From Thiotrichales bacterium 19S9-11 (GTDB lineage Bacteria; Pseudomonadota; Gammaproteobacteria; Francisellales; Francisellaceae), in NCBI GenBank assembly GCA_021713395.1, contig JAKJJT010000005.1, positions 62,001 through 126,000 of the forward strand: a DNA stretch of 64,000 nucleotides, given 5' to 3'. The translations under genes were made by a program, and so were the position numbers. Of the stretch, positions 1 through 8,665 are shown piece by piece (positions within the stretch are counted from its first letter, which is position 1; each line of letters begins with the position of its first letter). Below the pieces are notes generated by a model, which saw only the letters and a list, made by a program, of their open reading frames with translations, did no database searches and was not told where the DNA came from.

Positions 1-381
1 ATGAAAAAGATTATTCAAACGGATAATGCGCCACAAGCAATTGGTACTTACTCTCAAGCAGTTCTAGTTGATAAAACACTGTATGCATCAGGGCAAATTC
101 CACTTGATCCAAAAACAATGACGATTGTTTCTAATGATTTTGAAGCACAAGCATATCAAGTATTTAAAAATTTTCGAGCTGTTCTTGAAGCATCAGGGGG
201 TGATTTAAGTCATGTCGTAAAATTAACCATATTTTTAACGGATTTAAGTAATTTTAATATGGTTAATGAAGTGATGAGTCAGTACTTTAACGAGCCTTAC
301 CCCGCGCGCGTTGCATTAGAAGTTTCAAGGCTACCTAAAGATGTAAAAATTGAAATTGAAGGTACAGCCGTACTTGATTAA
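1..381 (+). CDS. ridA: RidA family reactive intermediate/imine deaminase
   Basis: RidA (YjgF/YER057c/UK114) hydrolyses reactive enamine/imine intermediates released by PLP enzymes such as threonine dehydratase. The 126 residues match the usual family length, with the N-terminal pattern APQAIGTYSQAV, the central ASGQIPLD, and the C-terminal PARVALEV segment carrying the conserved Arg that binds the substrate carboxylate. The ATG is the first base of the window, so the ribosome binding site is not visible, but homologues start with the same MKKII-type sequence, so the gene is probably complete. Its stop overlaps the convergent pdxH stop by 4 nt; a PLP-related enzyme next to RidA fits biologically, though the genes are not co-transcribed. 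Confidence 0.95.
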   Translation: MKKIIQTDNAPQAIGTYSQAVLVDKTLYASGQIPLDPKTMTIVSNDFEAQAYQVFKNFRAVLEASGGDLSHVVKLTIFLTDLSNFNMVNEVMSQYFNEPYPARVALEVSRLPKDVKIEIEGTAVLD

Positions 382-1037
382 GGTGCTAAGTGATTAATTT
401 GCCAGTCGGTAGAATCTACATTATCCCGTTGAAAACAGATTCGTTCATGTAGACGACTGTGCCTACCTTGCCAAAATTCAATTAGTAGTGGTTGTAAAGA
501 GTAACCACCCCAATGTGCTGGCCGAGGTATATTTTTTGCACTTTTAAACTGAGCTTGAGCCTTTTGAAAGGATTCCATTAATTCATTATAATTTTTAATT
601 ACTTGACTTTGCTTTGAAGCCCAGGCACTAATCTGGCTTTCTTTATCACGAGTAGCAAAGTAGGTATCAGAAATATCAGAAGATACTTTTATAATAGGTC
701 CTCGAATACGGATTTGCTGATGTAGGTCTGGCCACCAAAATAACATAGAAGCTGATGGGTTTTGGTCCAACTGAAGTGATTTTTGACTGTTATAGTTAGT
801 ATAAAAAATAAATCCAGTATGATTGAAATTTTTTAACAACAACATACGACTATCAGGCCTATTATTTTCATCAACAGTGGATAAGCTAAATGCATTGGGT
901 TCTGTGATTTTCGTTTTTTTTGCTTGATTAAGCCATTGAGCAAAAGCATCAAAGGGACAAGTGCCAAGCTTTGTTTGAAAAAACGCTCTATTTGGATAAT
1001 TTATACGCCAATCATTTAAATTTGCCATTGAGTTCAT
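378..1037 (-). CDS. pdxH: Pyridoxamine 5'-phosphate oxidase
   Basis: This FMN-dependent oxidase converts pyridoxine/pyridoxamine 5'-phosphate to pyridoxal 5'-phosphate, the last step of vitamin B6 synthesis and salvage. The 219 residues are of typical length. Visible hallmarks are the FMN-binding SRMLLLKNF strand, RIRGPIIKVS, the WGGYSLQP motif, IEFWQGRHSRLHERI and the terminal HLAP (the family usually ends RLAP). Two in-frame ATGs (codons 1 and 4) compete and neither has a clear Shine-Dalgarno sequence, so the start is uncertain by three residues. Confidence 0.95.
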   Translation of the reverse strand: MNSMANLNDWRINYPNRAFFQTKLGTCPFDAFAQWLNQAKKTKITEPNAFSLSTVDENNRPDSRMLLLKNFNHTGFIFYTNYNSQKSLQLDQNPSASMLFWWPDLHQQIRIRGPIIKVSSDISDTYFATRDKESQISAWASKQSQVIKNYNELMESFQKAQAQFKSAKNIPRPAHWGGYSLQPLLIEFWQGRHSRLHERICFQRDNVDSTDWQINHLAP

Positions 1038-1150
1038 TTTATATTGTTTGTTTTAAAATAAAAAATAGCAATTTTATCGAGAAAAAAAAACAAAATTGCA
1101 TTAAAATAGTTCAAATTTTTTGATTTGATAAGCTTAGGAGTAAAAAGCTT

Positions 1151-1780
1151 ATGTCAGATAAACGTTTGATGATCATCGGTGTTGCAGGGGCATCAGGTTC
1201 GGGTAAAAGCTTACTAGCGAATACAATTGTTAATGAGCTTGGCTCAGATCGAGTTGTTGTAATTTCAGAAGATCATTATTACAAACATCGCGATGACCTA
1301 ACGTTAGAAGAAAGAGCAAAGATTAATTATGACCATCCAAGTGCATTTGATCATCAGTTAATGAAAGAGCAGTTAAGTATGCTTTTAAATGGCCAATCAA
1401 TTAATGTGCCAATTTATGATTATGCAACGCACCTAAGGACAGGTGAAGTGATGAAAGTTGATCATGAAAAAGACATCATTGTGCTAGAAGGTATTTTATT
1501 ATTTATTGATGTAGCACTTAGAAAGATGATGGATATTCGAATTTTTATGGATACACCACTAGATGTTTGCTTTATCAGACGATTAATGCGTGATGTTCAA
1601 GAACGTGGCCGAAGCTTAGAAAGTGTTGTCATACAATATCAAGAAACAGTACGTCCAATGTTTTTACAGTTCATTGAGCCATCTAAACAATATGCAGATA
1701 TCATTGTGCCAAATGGTGGTAAAAATAGAATTGCAATTGATCTAATTCAAACAAAACTAAAAGAATTATTGAAAAAATAA
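1151..1780 (+). CDS. udk: Uridine kinase
   Basis: Uridine/cytidine kinase phosphorylates uridine or cytidine to UMP or CMP with ATP or GTP in pyrimidine salvage. The Walker A loop GASGSGKS lies near residues 14-21. EDHYYK and NYDHPSAFD are the nucleoside-binding signatures of the family, and RLMRDVQERGR is the lid segment. Length 209 aa (E. coli Udk 213). AGGAG at 1136-1140 sits 10 nt before the ATG. The gene is transcribed alone, converging on tolC with an 8-nt gap. Confidence 0.96.
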   Translation: MSDKRLMIIGVAGASGSGKSLLANTIVNELGSDRVVVISEDHYYKHRDDLTLEERAKINYDHPSAFDHQLMKEQLSMLLNGQSINVPIYDYATHLRTGEVMKVDHEKDIIVLEGILLFIDVALRKMMDIRIFMDTPLDVCFIRRLMRDVQERGRSLESVVIQYQETVRPMFLQFIEPSKQYADIIVPNGGKNRIAIDLIQTKLKELLKK

Positions 1781-1787
1781 GTTTTAA

Positions 1788-3266
1788 TTAAGATTTATCA
1801 TTTGGTGATGTAGTTGGTTGTTCTGTTTTTGCTGGTGTTTTGTCTTTTGAATTAGTATTAGGCTTTGACATTAATCTACTTTTATCAATAGTAAGTTTAG
1901 CTTCATCTTTTTTCTTTTTATCAGAAGGCTTTGGTAAACCTAACCATTGGTTGATACTAATTAGGTCTTGGGGCGCCAATGTGCCTGCCTGTTGCTTTAA
2001 AGTTAGCATATCTGTTATATATTTATATTTTGCTTGAGCATATAGCTTTTGTGCTTGAAGTAATAGTTGTTGTTGATTTAATAAGTCAACAATTGTACTT
2101 GTGCCGACATTATATTGTGCTCTCATTGCTTTTAAAGAGCTTTCATTTGCAATAACTGACTGTTCATAAGCAGATACTTGGCTAATATCTGCAATAACGT
2201 CTAAGTAAGCTTGTCGAAGTGAGCTTTTAGTATCGCGCTTGCTTTGTAAAAGCGTATACTCTGAAGCATCTAGCGTATGATTTGACTGTTTAACTGTTGC
2301 GTAGTCACTACCACCATTAATTAAGCTCCATGTACCAGTTGCGCTGAGTGTTCTTTGATTGGTCACTTCATCAGGCACCGTTTGATAGCTATCAGTTCGA
2401 GAAGCTGTAGCGGTTAGATTAATTGAAGGCAAAAATGTACCCCAAGCAATATTGACACCTTTATCTGCAACATCCATTAAAAAGCTATTTTGGATAATTG
2501 TTAGGTTATTCTTCATAGCAATATCAACCCAATGAGCAACATCATCAGGCTTCGGTCTTGAAAATGGAAAATCTGATTTTAACGGTGTAACATACTCAAT
2601 CATCATGCCTGTAATTTGTGCTAACACTTCATATGATGATTCAAGGTCATTTTTAGCTTGAATGGTATCAGCAACAGACTGCTCATATTGTGCTTTAGTT
2701 GACTGGACATCAGTAATTGCAGCAAGTCCAACATCATACTTTTGCTGTGTTTGTTTTAGTAGTTCAGCATTCCAGTCTTGACTTGCTTGTGCAAACTCTA
2801 AATTATCAATTGCTTGTAGAATATTAAAGTAGGCTGTTGACACATTTAAAATAAGTGTTTGTCGAGCTTGATCATACGTAATCGCATCTGCTTTTGCTTG
2901 ATATTGCGCTTGGGTATAAGTAGACCACGTTGAAAAATCAAATAAAACTTGACTTAGATCAGCTTGACTGACGTTTGAGAAATACCATTGTTTTTGGCCT
3001 GCACTTGGATCTTCAGCGTAGTTATAATTTAATGAACCCGTCAAATCAACACTAGGCAGTAGTGCACCTTTTGCAATGTCAACACCTTCAAGATTTGCTT
3101 GTAAGGTTTCATAGGCTGCTTGATAAGTTCCATTATGCTCACTGGCAATATCATAAACTTGAACTAAGTTATAATAATCAGTAGCAGGTGTATCTGCGGC
3201 ATAACTTGTCCCAACAGATAAGCAAATAAGGGAGCTAAGGATTGCTAGTGGCTTATGTTTTTTCAT
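1788..3266 (-). CDS. tolC: TolC family outer membrane channel protein
   Basis: Outer membrane trimeric channel used by type I secretion and tripartite efflux pumps. Residues 1-23 are a Sec signal ending in SYAA. The body shows the two-fold TolC repeat, with paired long helices rich in Gln/Ala and the recurring DVQSTKAQYEQS and YNVGTSTIVDLLNQQQLL segments (VGxxTxxDVL-type signature). Length 492 aa is typical. The last 45 residues are a Lys/Ser/Thr/Pro-rich, probably disordered periplasmic tail. The gene lies 18 nt downstream of pcm on the same strand; a pcm-tolC pair is common in gammaproteobacteria. Confidence 0.93.
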   Translation of the reverse strand: MKKHKPLAILSSLICLSVGTSYAADTPATDYYNLVQVYDIASEHNGTYQAAYETLQANLEGVDIAKGALLPSVDLTGSLNYNYAEDPSAGQKQWYFSNVSQADLSQVLFDFSTWSTYTQAQYQAKADAITYDQARQTLILNVSTAYFNILQAIDNLEFAQASQDWNAELLKQTQQKYDVGLAAITDVQSTKAQYEQSVADTIQAKNDLESSYEVLAQITGMMIEYVTPLKSDFPFSRPKPDDVAHWVDIAMKNNLTIIQNSFLMDVADKGVNIAWGTFLPSINLTATASRTDSYQTVPDEVTNQRTLSATGTWSLINGGSDYATVKQSNHTLDASEYTLLQSKRDTKSSLRQAYLDVIADISQVSAYEQSVIANESSLKAMRAQYNVGTSTIVDLLNQQQLLLQAQKLYAQAKYKYITDMLTLKQQAGTLAPQDLISINQWLGLPKPSDKKKKDEAKLTIDKSRLMSKPNTNSKDKTPAKTEQPTTSPNDKS

Positions 3267-3284
3267 CTAAGTGTTCCTTAACGT

Positions 3285-3947
3285 TTAAAAAGTAAAAGTT
3301 CTAGGTTGTGTCACTTCATGTAATTGAGGAACTGAAGTTTCAAATAGTTTCGTTGTTTGAAAATCACTCTCTCCATTACGTTTAATCATAGTTGCTTCCA
3401 TAATAGTTGCATCATTTTTACCAATAACTGCAAATAGTCGGCCGTTAATTGTTAGACGTTGTTCAATATAATCTGGTATTTTTGGTATAGAGCCTGTCAG
3501 AATAATAACATCATAGAAAGTTTGATCATCATCTAAAAATTTAAGAGCATTGCCAGTTTTTAATTTCACATTAAAAATGCCCTGGGCTTTTAGTCTGTAT
3601 CGCGCTCTTGTGATTAGAGAACCATGAATATCCATACTAAATACAGAGCCAGCAAGCTTAGCTATCAGTGCCGTTAAAAAACCACTACCTGTGCCAATTT
3701 CAAATACAGACTCATTAGGCTGAAGTTTTAGTTCATCTAGTATTCTCGCTTCAATCATTGGACTCATCATATATTCTCCACCATCAAGTGGAATATTAAA
3801 GTCACCATAAGCAGATGATTTATACTCATCAGGCACAAAGCTTTCTCTTGGCGTATCGAAAAAAGCATCTAATATTCGCTGATCATTCACACCCCATGTT
3901 CTGATCTGCTGACTAATCATATTGACTTGCGCGCTATAATCATTCAT
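3285..3947 (-). CDS. pcm: Protein-L-isoaspartate O-methyltransferase
   Basis: SAM-dependent methyltransferase of the PCMT family, which repairs isoaspartyl residues in aged proteins. The SAM motif EIGTGSGFLTALIAKLAG is clear at about residues 80-98, preceded by ISSPMI-like MMSPMIEARIL and the N-terminal RESFVPDEYKSSAYGD. Length 220 aa. This subfamily, found beside tolC in Legionella-type genomes, is shorter and more divergent than E. coli Pcm, so the substrate is assigned by family only. It probably shares a transcript with tolC (18-nt gap). Confidence 0.85.
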   Translation of the reverse strand: MNDYSAQVNMISQQIRTWGVNDQRILDAFFDTPRESFVPDEYKSSAYGDFNIPLDGGEYMMSPMIEARILDELKLQPNESVFEIGTGSGFLTALIAKLAGSVFSMDIHGSLITRARYRLKAQGIFNVKLKTGNALKFLDDDQTFYDVIILTGSIPKIPDYIEQRLTINGRLFAVIGKNDATIMEATMIKRNGESDFQTTKLFETSVPQLHEVTQPRTFTF

Positions 3948-4038
3948 TTGATTTATTATTAACCTGTCAATGTTACAATAGCTAAAATTTTAGCATAATC
4001 AAATTTATGCGCTATCAAAATTTACATGCGATTATTTA

Positions 4039-4545
4039 TTAGACATCTACTTTTTGAAGTTTGTTAAACTTCTTTTCAGCAAGCTGACGTTTTAGTGGAG
4101 ATAGATGATCAAAAAAGGTAATTCCATTTAAGTGGTCAGTTTCATGTTGAATGCAAATTGCCTGAAGTCCGTGGGCATCAATTTCAAAGCGTTCACCATT
4201 TCTATCATAAGCAGAGACAGTAACTTTTTCAGCACGCTTTACTTTTGTAAAAATGCCTGGAAAAGAAAGGCAACCTTCTTCATAAGTCACTTCTCCTTCA
4301 GTTTTTATAATTTCCGGGTTAATAAATACCACAGGATCAGAACTATTATCAGATAAATCCATCACAAATATACGAGCATCAATGCCTACCTGTGTTGCAG
4401 CAAGTCCAATGCCTTTTGCATGATACATTGTCTCAATCATGTCAGAGATAACTGTTTCAAATGTTTTAATCTGATTAATATCAATGGGATTAACTTTTTT
4501 CTTTAAAAATGGATTTGGATATTTCAAAACTTCAAGTTTAGCCAT
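4039..4545 (-). CDS. def: Peptide deformylase
   Basis: Metalloenzyme that removes the formyl group from the N-terminal methionine of new proteins. All three family motifs are present: GIGLAATQVG, EEGCLSFPG (the Cys is a metal ligand) and QHETDHLNG (HExxH, two His ligands and the catalytic Glu). Length 168 aa matches E. coli Def (169). The gene is not next to fmt, and neither fmt nor dprA is adjacent, unlike the classic def-fmt-smg-dprA arrangement. smg-dprA appear instead at 36.9-38.6 kb. Confidence 0.97.
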   Translation of the reverse strand: MAKLEVLKYPNPFLKKKVNPIDINQIKTFETVISDMIETMYHAKGIGLAATQVGIDARIFVMDLSDNSSDPVVFINPEIIKTEGEVTYEEGCLSFPGIFTKVKRAEKVTVSAYDRNGERFEIDAHGLQAICIQHETDHLNGITFFDHLSPLKRQLAEKKFNKLQKVDV

Positions 4546-4718
4546 TGATTAAGCCCTGTATCATTGTGTATTTATATTTCGGTGTTTTATTTTAATGAGC
4601 TTATTTTAACAGTTTGCCTATAAAAAGTATAGCAAGCGAGAATTTATACAAAAAATCACAATTGCTTAGATAAAAGTCAACTAAAATTAATAGTAAAGCT
4701 TAAAAATAGGTCGGTTGT

Positions 4719-6521
4719 GTGTATATCTTTGAACAGGTTTTTATTTACCTTTTAGCGGCAGTTATCGCTGTTCCACTAGCAAAGCGCCTAGGACTTGGGT
4801 CATTACTAGGCTATCTAATTGCAGGTATTATTATTGGACCATTAATTGGCTTGGTCACTGATGATTTAGAAGGTGTTAAGCATTTTGCGGAATTTGGTGT
4901 TATCTTAATGCTATTTATTATTGGCTTAGAATTAAAGCCAAGCTCTTTATGGCAGATGAAAAAACAAATTATAGGGCTTGGCGGATTACAAATTTTGCTC
5001 TCAGCGATCATACTAGCATCAATTGCCTGTGCTTGGGGATATCAGTGGAATCAAGCATTAACAATTGGTTTGATCTTATCATTATCATCCACAGCGATAG
5101 TTTTACAAGTATTACAAGAAAAGGGTTGGTTAAAAACAAAAGCAGGCCGATCATCTTTATCTGTCTTACTATCACAAGATATTGCCATTGTGCCGATTTT
5201 TGCATTATTACCGCTTTTAGCAACTAATGACATTATTGATATAGCAAATGATCATAATGAAATTATTGACTTGCCTGGCGGCTTACAAGCGCTTTCAATT
5301 CTTGGCGTTATTTTAGGTATTATTTTAATTGGCCGTTTTTTAATTCGACCAGTATTTCGTTATATTGTTCAACTGGGTATGTTAGAGATTTTCACCGCTT
5401 TTACACTATTGTTAGTGGTTGGAATTGCACTTTTGATGAATAATTTAGGTCTATCACCTGCATTAGGCACATTCTTAGCAGGTGTTGTCTTATCAGATAG
5501 TGAATATCGACATGAGATAGAAAGTCAGATTATGCCATTTAAAGGAATGTTAATGGGGCTATTCTTTATCTCAATTGGTGTAAGCATTAACTTTATGCTC
5601 TTACTTGATGATATTTCAATGATTCTTATTTGGGCCTTTATCTTGGTTATTGTTAAGTTTTTAGTTTTAGCATTACTTGCGCGTATTTTTAAGTTAAAAG
5701 GAGGGGATTTTTGGCTATTTAGTTTATCTCTAGCGCAAGCAGGTGAATTTGGTTTTGTCTTATTTGCATTTGCTGATATATCTGATGTTATTGCTGTTGA
5801 AACAGCACAGATATTTGTGTTGGTGATTACAATTTCAATGATATTAACACCATTGTTATTTATTCTCTTTGAGCGAGTAATTCAGCCGAAACTTGCAAAA
5901 GATATGAACCTTTCACCAAGTGACCATTCAAAAGAATCAGCAGTCGTTGCAGGTATTGGGCGCTTTGGACAAGTTATTGTTAGGCTACTTAATGGGAATG
6001 ATTATCTGACAACGGCAGTTGATCATAATCAAGCATTAATTGAGCAGTTTAACCAATATGGTGGTAAAGGGTTTTATGGTAGTGCATTAAGCCTAGATCT
6101 ATTAGAAAAAGCAGGCATTAAGCAAGCAAGATTGTTTGTTGCAGCAATTAATAATCGAGAGGTTCAAGTTGAACTTGTTAAATTAGTTAAATCACATTAT
6201 CCCTATAAGCGAGTGATTGCTAGAGCCATTGATCGTCATCACTTATACGAATTAGAAGAAGCAGGTGCTGATTATATTGTTAGAGAGACTTTTGAAGCAG
6301 CGATTGAGGCAGGTTTCCAATCACTTTTATTTTTAGGTGAAAAAAGAGATCAGGCCAAATTAAGAAAAGGCTTATTTAAAGCTTATGATTTAAGGTTAAT
6401 TGGAGAATTAAAACTTAAATGGCTTGAGAGAAACAAGAAAAGAAAGTATGTTGACCCACAAACATCGATGATTAATGAATTAGAAATCATCCTAAAGAAA
6501 GAAGCCAGGCGCAAGAAGTAG
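4719..6521 (+). CDS. CPA2-family monovalent cation:proton antiporter (KefB/KefC-like)
   Basis: Inner-membrane K+(Na+)/H+ antiporter with about 12 membrane helices over residues 1-385 (family Na_H_Exchanger), then a cytoplasmic RCK/TrkA-N domain whose nucleotide-binding motif GIGRFGQ begins near residue 410. The fold and length (600 aa) match KefB/KefC, the glutathione-gated potassium efflux systems. No KefF/KefG-like quinone reductase partner is adjacent, so glutathione gating is not established. The start is GTG at 4719; no in-frame ATG lies nearby and the Shine-Dalgarno is weak (taggtcgg). Divergent from def. Confidence 0.9.
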   Translation: MYIFEQVFIYLLAAVIAVPLAKRLGLGSLLGYLIAGIIIGPLIGLVTDDLEGVKHFAEFGVILMLFIIGLELKPSSLWQMKKQIIGLGGLQILLSAIILASIACAWGYQWNQALTIGLILSLSSTAIVLQVLQEKGWLKTKAGRSSLSVLLSQDIAIVPIFALLPLLATNDIIDIANDHNEIIDLPGGLQALSILGVILGIILIGRFLIRPVFRYIVQLGMLEIFTAFTLLLVVGIALLMNNLGLSPALGTFLAGVVLSDSEYRHEIESQIMPFKGMLMGLFFISIGVSINFMLLLDDISMILIWAFILVIVKFLVLALLARIFKLKGGDFWLFSLSLAQAGEFGFVLFAFADISDVIAVETAQIFVLVITISMILTPLLFILFERVIQPKLAKDMNLSPSDHSKESAVVAGIGRFGQVIVRLLNGNDYLTTAVDHNQALIEQFNQYGGKGFYGSALSLDLLEKAGIKQARLFVAAINNREVQVELVKLVKSHYPYKRVIARAIDRHHLYELEEAGADYIVRETFEAAIEAGFQSLLFLGEKRDQAKLRKGLFKAYDLRLIGELKLKWLERNKKRKYVDPQTSMINELEIILKKEARRKK

Positions 6522-6606
6522 CGCATCAATTTATTGTTTATCCATTGCGAAACAGCAAGGTTTCGGTATCATATAGAGCAGTTTTAGTTGACTTTAAGGT
6601 TTTATA

Positions 6607-7344
6607 ATGGCAATACAAACTTTTGATTTAGAATTAGTCGATGCTTATATGATTACACCACATGTTAAGCATTTGGTCTTTAAACGTGCAGATGGTGCTG
6701 CATTTGATTTTATTCCAGGGCAATTTATTACATTTTTATTTGATATTGGTGAAGCAAAACCAAAAAGAAGAAGTTATTCTATTGCAACCATTCCAGGAGG
6801 TGATCGCAAGTTTATTGAAATTGCAATTGCTTATGTTGAAGGTGGTGTTGCAACCGATAACTTATTTAATATGGAGACGGGTGATAAGTTTAATGTAGTA
6901 GGCCCTGCAGGGCGTTTAGTTTTAAAAGAGGAATCTATTAAGCGTTTGATTTTAGTTGGTACAGGTACGGGGATAGCTCCTTATCGTGCAATGCTTCCAG
7001 AATTAGCAGAAAAAGCTCAAAAAGAAGGACTTGATGTTCAAATTATCTTAGGTTGTCAACATCGTAATGATGCCTTATATGCTAAAGATTTTTTGGCATA
7101 TGCCAATGACAACGAAAAGATTACCTTTATCAACTGCTTAAGTCGAGAAGCTTCTGACTTATTAGCGCATGAACATAAAGGTTATGTGCAAAGTACATTT
7201 GATCAGCTTAACTTAAACCCAGAGGAAGATGTTATCTATCTTTGTGGTAATCCAGATATGATTGATCAGGCTTATGAAATCTTAAAAGAAAAAGATTTTG
7301 GTGTAAAAAACGTAAGAAGAGAGAAATATATTTCTTCAAATTAA
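6607..7344 (+). CDS. Ferredoxin--NADP(+) reductase-like flavoprotein
   Basis: FAD- and NAD(P)H-binding reductase of the FNR superfamily. Residues 1-100 form the FAD barrel with the RRSYSIATIP motif (RxYSx, binds the FAD phosphates). Residues 110-245 are the nucleotide domain with LVGTGTGIAPYRAML, CQHRNDALY and YLCGNPDMI. It ends in a short aliphatic tail rather than the Tyr/Trp typical of plant FNR, as in bacterial Fpr-type enzymes. The electron partner (ferredoxin or flavodoxin) is not encoded nearby. Single-gene unit. Confidence 0.87.
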   Translation: MAIQTFDLELVDAYMITPHVKHLVFKRADGAAFDFIPGQFITFLFDIGEAKPKRRSYSIATIPGGDRKFIEIAIAYVEGGVATDNLFNMETGDKFNVVGPAGRLVLKEESIKRLILVGTGTGIAPYRAMLPELAEKAQKEGLDVQIILGCQHRNDALYAKDFLAYANDNEKITFINCLSREASDLLAHEHKGYVQSTFDQLNLNPEEDVIYLCGNPDMIDQAYEILKEKDFGVKNVRREKYISSN

Positions 7345-7451
7345 TGTTTCCTCGATGGGAAATACACCAAAGATTTAGTACACTTAAAATCATCTTTATG
7401 TTAAACGGTATTTATTATCAATGGAAAGACTTGAAGTAAGGAGTCAATCTA

Positions 7452-8450
7452 GTGAGTCTTAGGCATTTAATTACATTAGTAGCAATTAGTATTTCTATTT
7501 TACTAACACCAGCGGCATTGCTTGCAACGACAGAATATAAAGTCTCAAGTGGTGATACACTTTGGGGTATTGCTATGAAAAATAAGCCAGCAGGTGTTAG
7601 CACGTCAGAGATGATTCAAGCGATTAAAGGGCTTAATATCTCTACTTCTTCAGCGGTTGTTGATAATGTTGTAAGAATTAATGAACGACTTGCACTACCT
7701 ACATCTAAAGAAGAAGTAACAGAAGCAATTAAAGCTTTAGATAAAGCACAGAATAGCTATCAGCAAGTTCAAAGCAATGGCTCACATACAACGCAAACAA
7801 CAAAAACGTCTTCTACATCTGAAACAAAGGTAGTTGCAAAAAATACAACAAATACACAAAAGACGCGTACAACTAACAATCAACATGCGATTATCTCTTC
7901 AGTTGATCAACCGACTTCTATAACAACAACAGATGAGGGTTACCAACTATCCGTACATCAGTCTAGCAGTCAATCACAAGAATCATCGGGCGAGAGTCAT
8001 ACGACAAGTTATCTAATTTGGGGGATCGTGATTTTATTGATTATCTTTATGATAGCAAGAAGACTGCGCAATCGTAAGCAAGGCATACCGAGAGGCCTTG
8101 TGCCATCAGAGTATCATAGACAAGCACCTAGACCAGGTAATCTAACAGAAGCTTATCATTCAGCAGATATTGATGCTTCTAATATCTCTGAAGTGCTCGT
8201 TGAAGCGATGCTTTTAGTTAATGATGGTCGTTTTGAAGATGCACGTCATACATTACAGCAAACTTTAAAACTAAAACCAGATAGCATAGAGATACGCATG
8301 AAGCTTATGGAAGTTTATGCAGCTAGTGGTGATGAAGTTTCATTTGAAAGTGAGCGTGATTATTTAGCAGCTCATCTCATGAGTCATGATGATGATCGCT
8401 GGAATGAAATTGATGATATCTATCACCAATATTTTATTGCAAGAAATTAA
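7452..8450 (+). CDS. FimV-like LysM/TPR membrane protein
   Basis: Resembles the polar organiser FimV/HubP. There is a signal or anchor segment at residues 1-25, then a LysM-like peptidoglycan-binding region (YKVSSGDTLWGIAMK, to about residue 90), a Ser/Thr/Gln-rich linker, one membrane helix (about 187-204) and a cytoplasmic C-terminal domain with a tetratricopeptide-like unit (EAMLLVNDGRFEDARHTLQQ) ending DxxHQYF. At 332 aa it is much shorter than pseudomonad FimV (about 900 aa) because the acidic central region is missing. The start is GTG at 7452 behind GTAAGGAG (7435-7442). No pilus genes are adjacent. Confidence 0.82.
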   Translation: MSLRHLITLVAISISILLTPAALLATTEYKVSSGDTLWGIAMKNKPAGVSTSEMIQAIKGLNISTSSAVVDNVVRINERLALPTSKEEVTEAIKALDKAQNSYQQVQSNGSHTTQTTKTSSTSETKVVAKNTTNTQKTRTTNNQHAIISSVDQPTSITTTDEGYQLSVHQSSSQSQESSGESHTTSYLIWGIVILLIIFMIARRLRNRKQGIPRGLVPSEYHRQAPRPGNLTEAYHSADIDASNISEVLVEAMLLVNDGRFEDARHTLQQTLKLKPDSIEIRMKLMEVYAASGDEVSFESERDYLAAHLMSHDDDRWNEIDDIYHQYFIARN

Positions 8451-8665
8451 TCAAGTTTTTTATATTTTCAAATCAGAGATACCTGAATTTTAATCTATTT
8501 TTCTAATATGATATTATTTTTAATCTATCTTTTTACATTTTATGTATCAATAAACTTCCCAAATATTTGACTTGGTCTTTATTAAGATGATATTTATAAG
8601 TTATGTCATATTAATTTATGAATTCAGTTAATAGTGTAGATTTTTTGTTTTTTTATTGGGGGTGA
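8451..8665 (+). promoter_or_regulatory. AT-rich 5' region with weak promoter candidate for the giant gene
   Basis: Gene-free spacer before the 1967-aa protein. A possible sigma-70 promoter is TTGACT at 8567-8572 and TATTTA at 8591-8596 (18-nt spacing). The sequence ATACCTGAA at 8479-8487 repeats the core of a direct-repeat element seen near 30.7 kb. No hairpin with a T-run stands out. Promoter calls in such AT-rich DNA are weak. Confidence 0.3.

Noticed and set aside
4132-4356. Plus-strand ORF opposite def
   Set aside because: Shadow frame of the deformylase; no ribosome binding site or recognisable protein.
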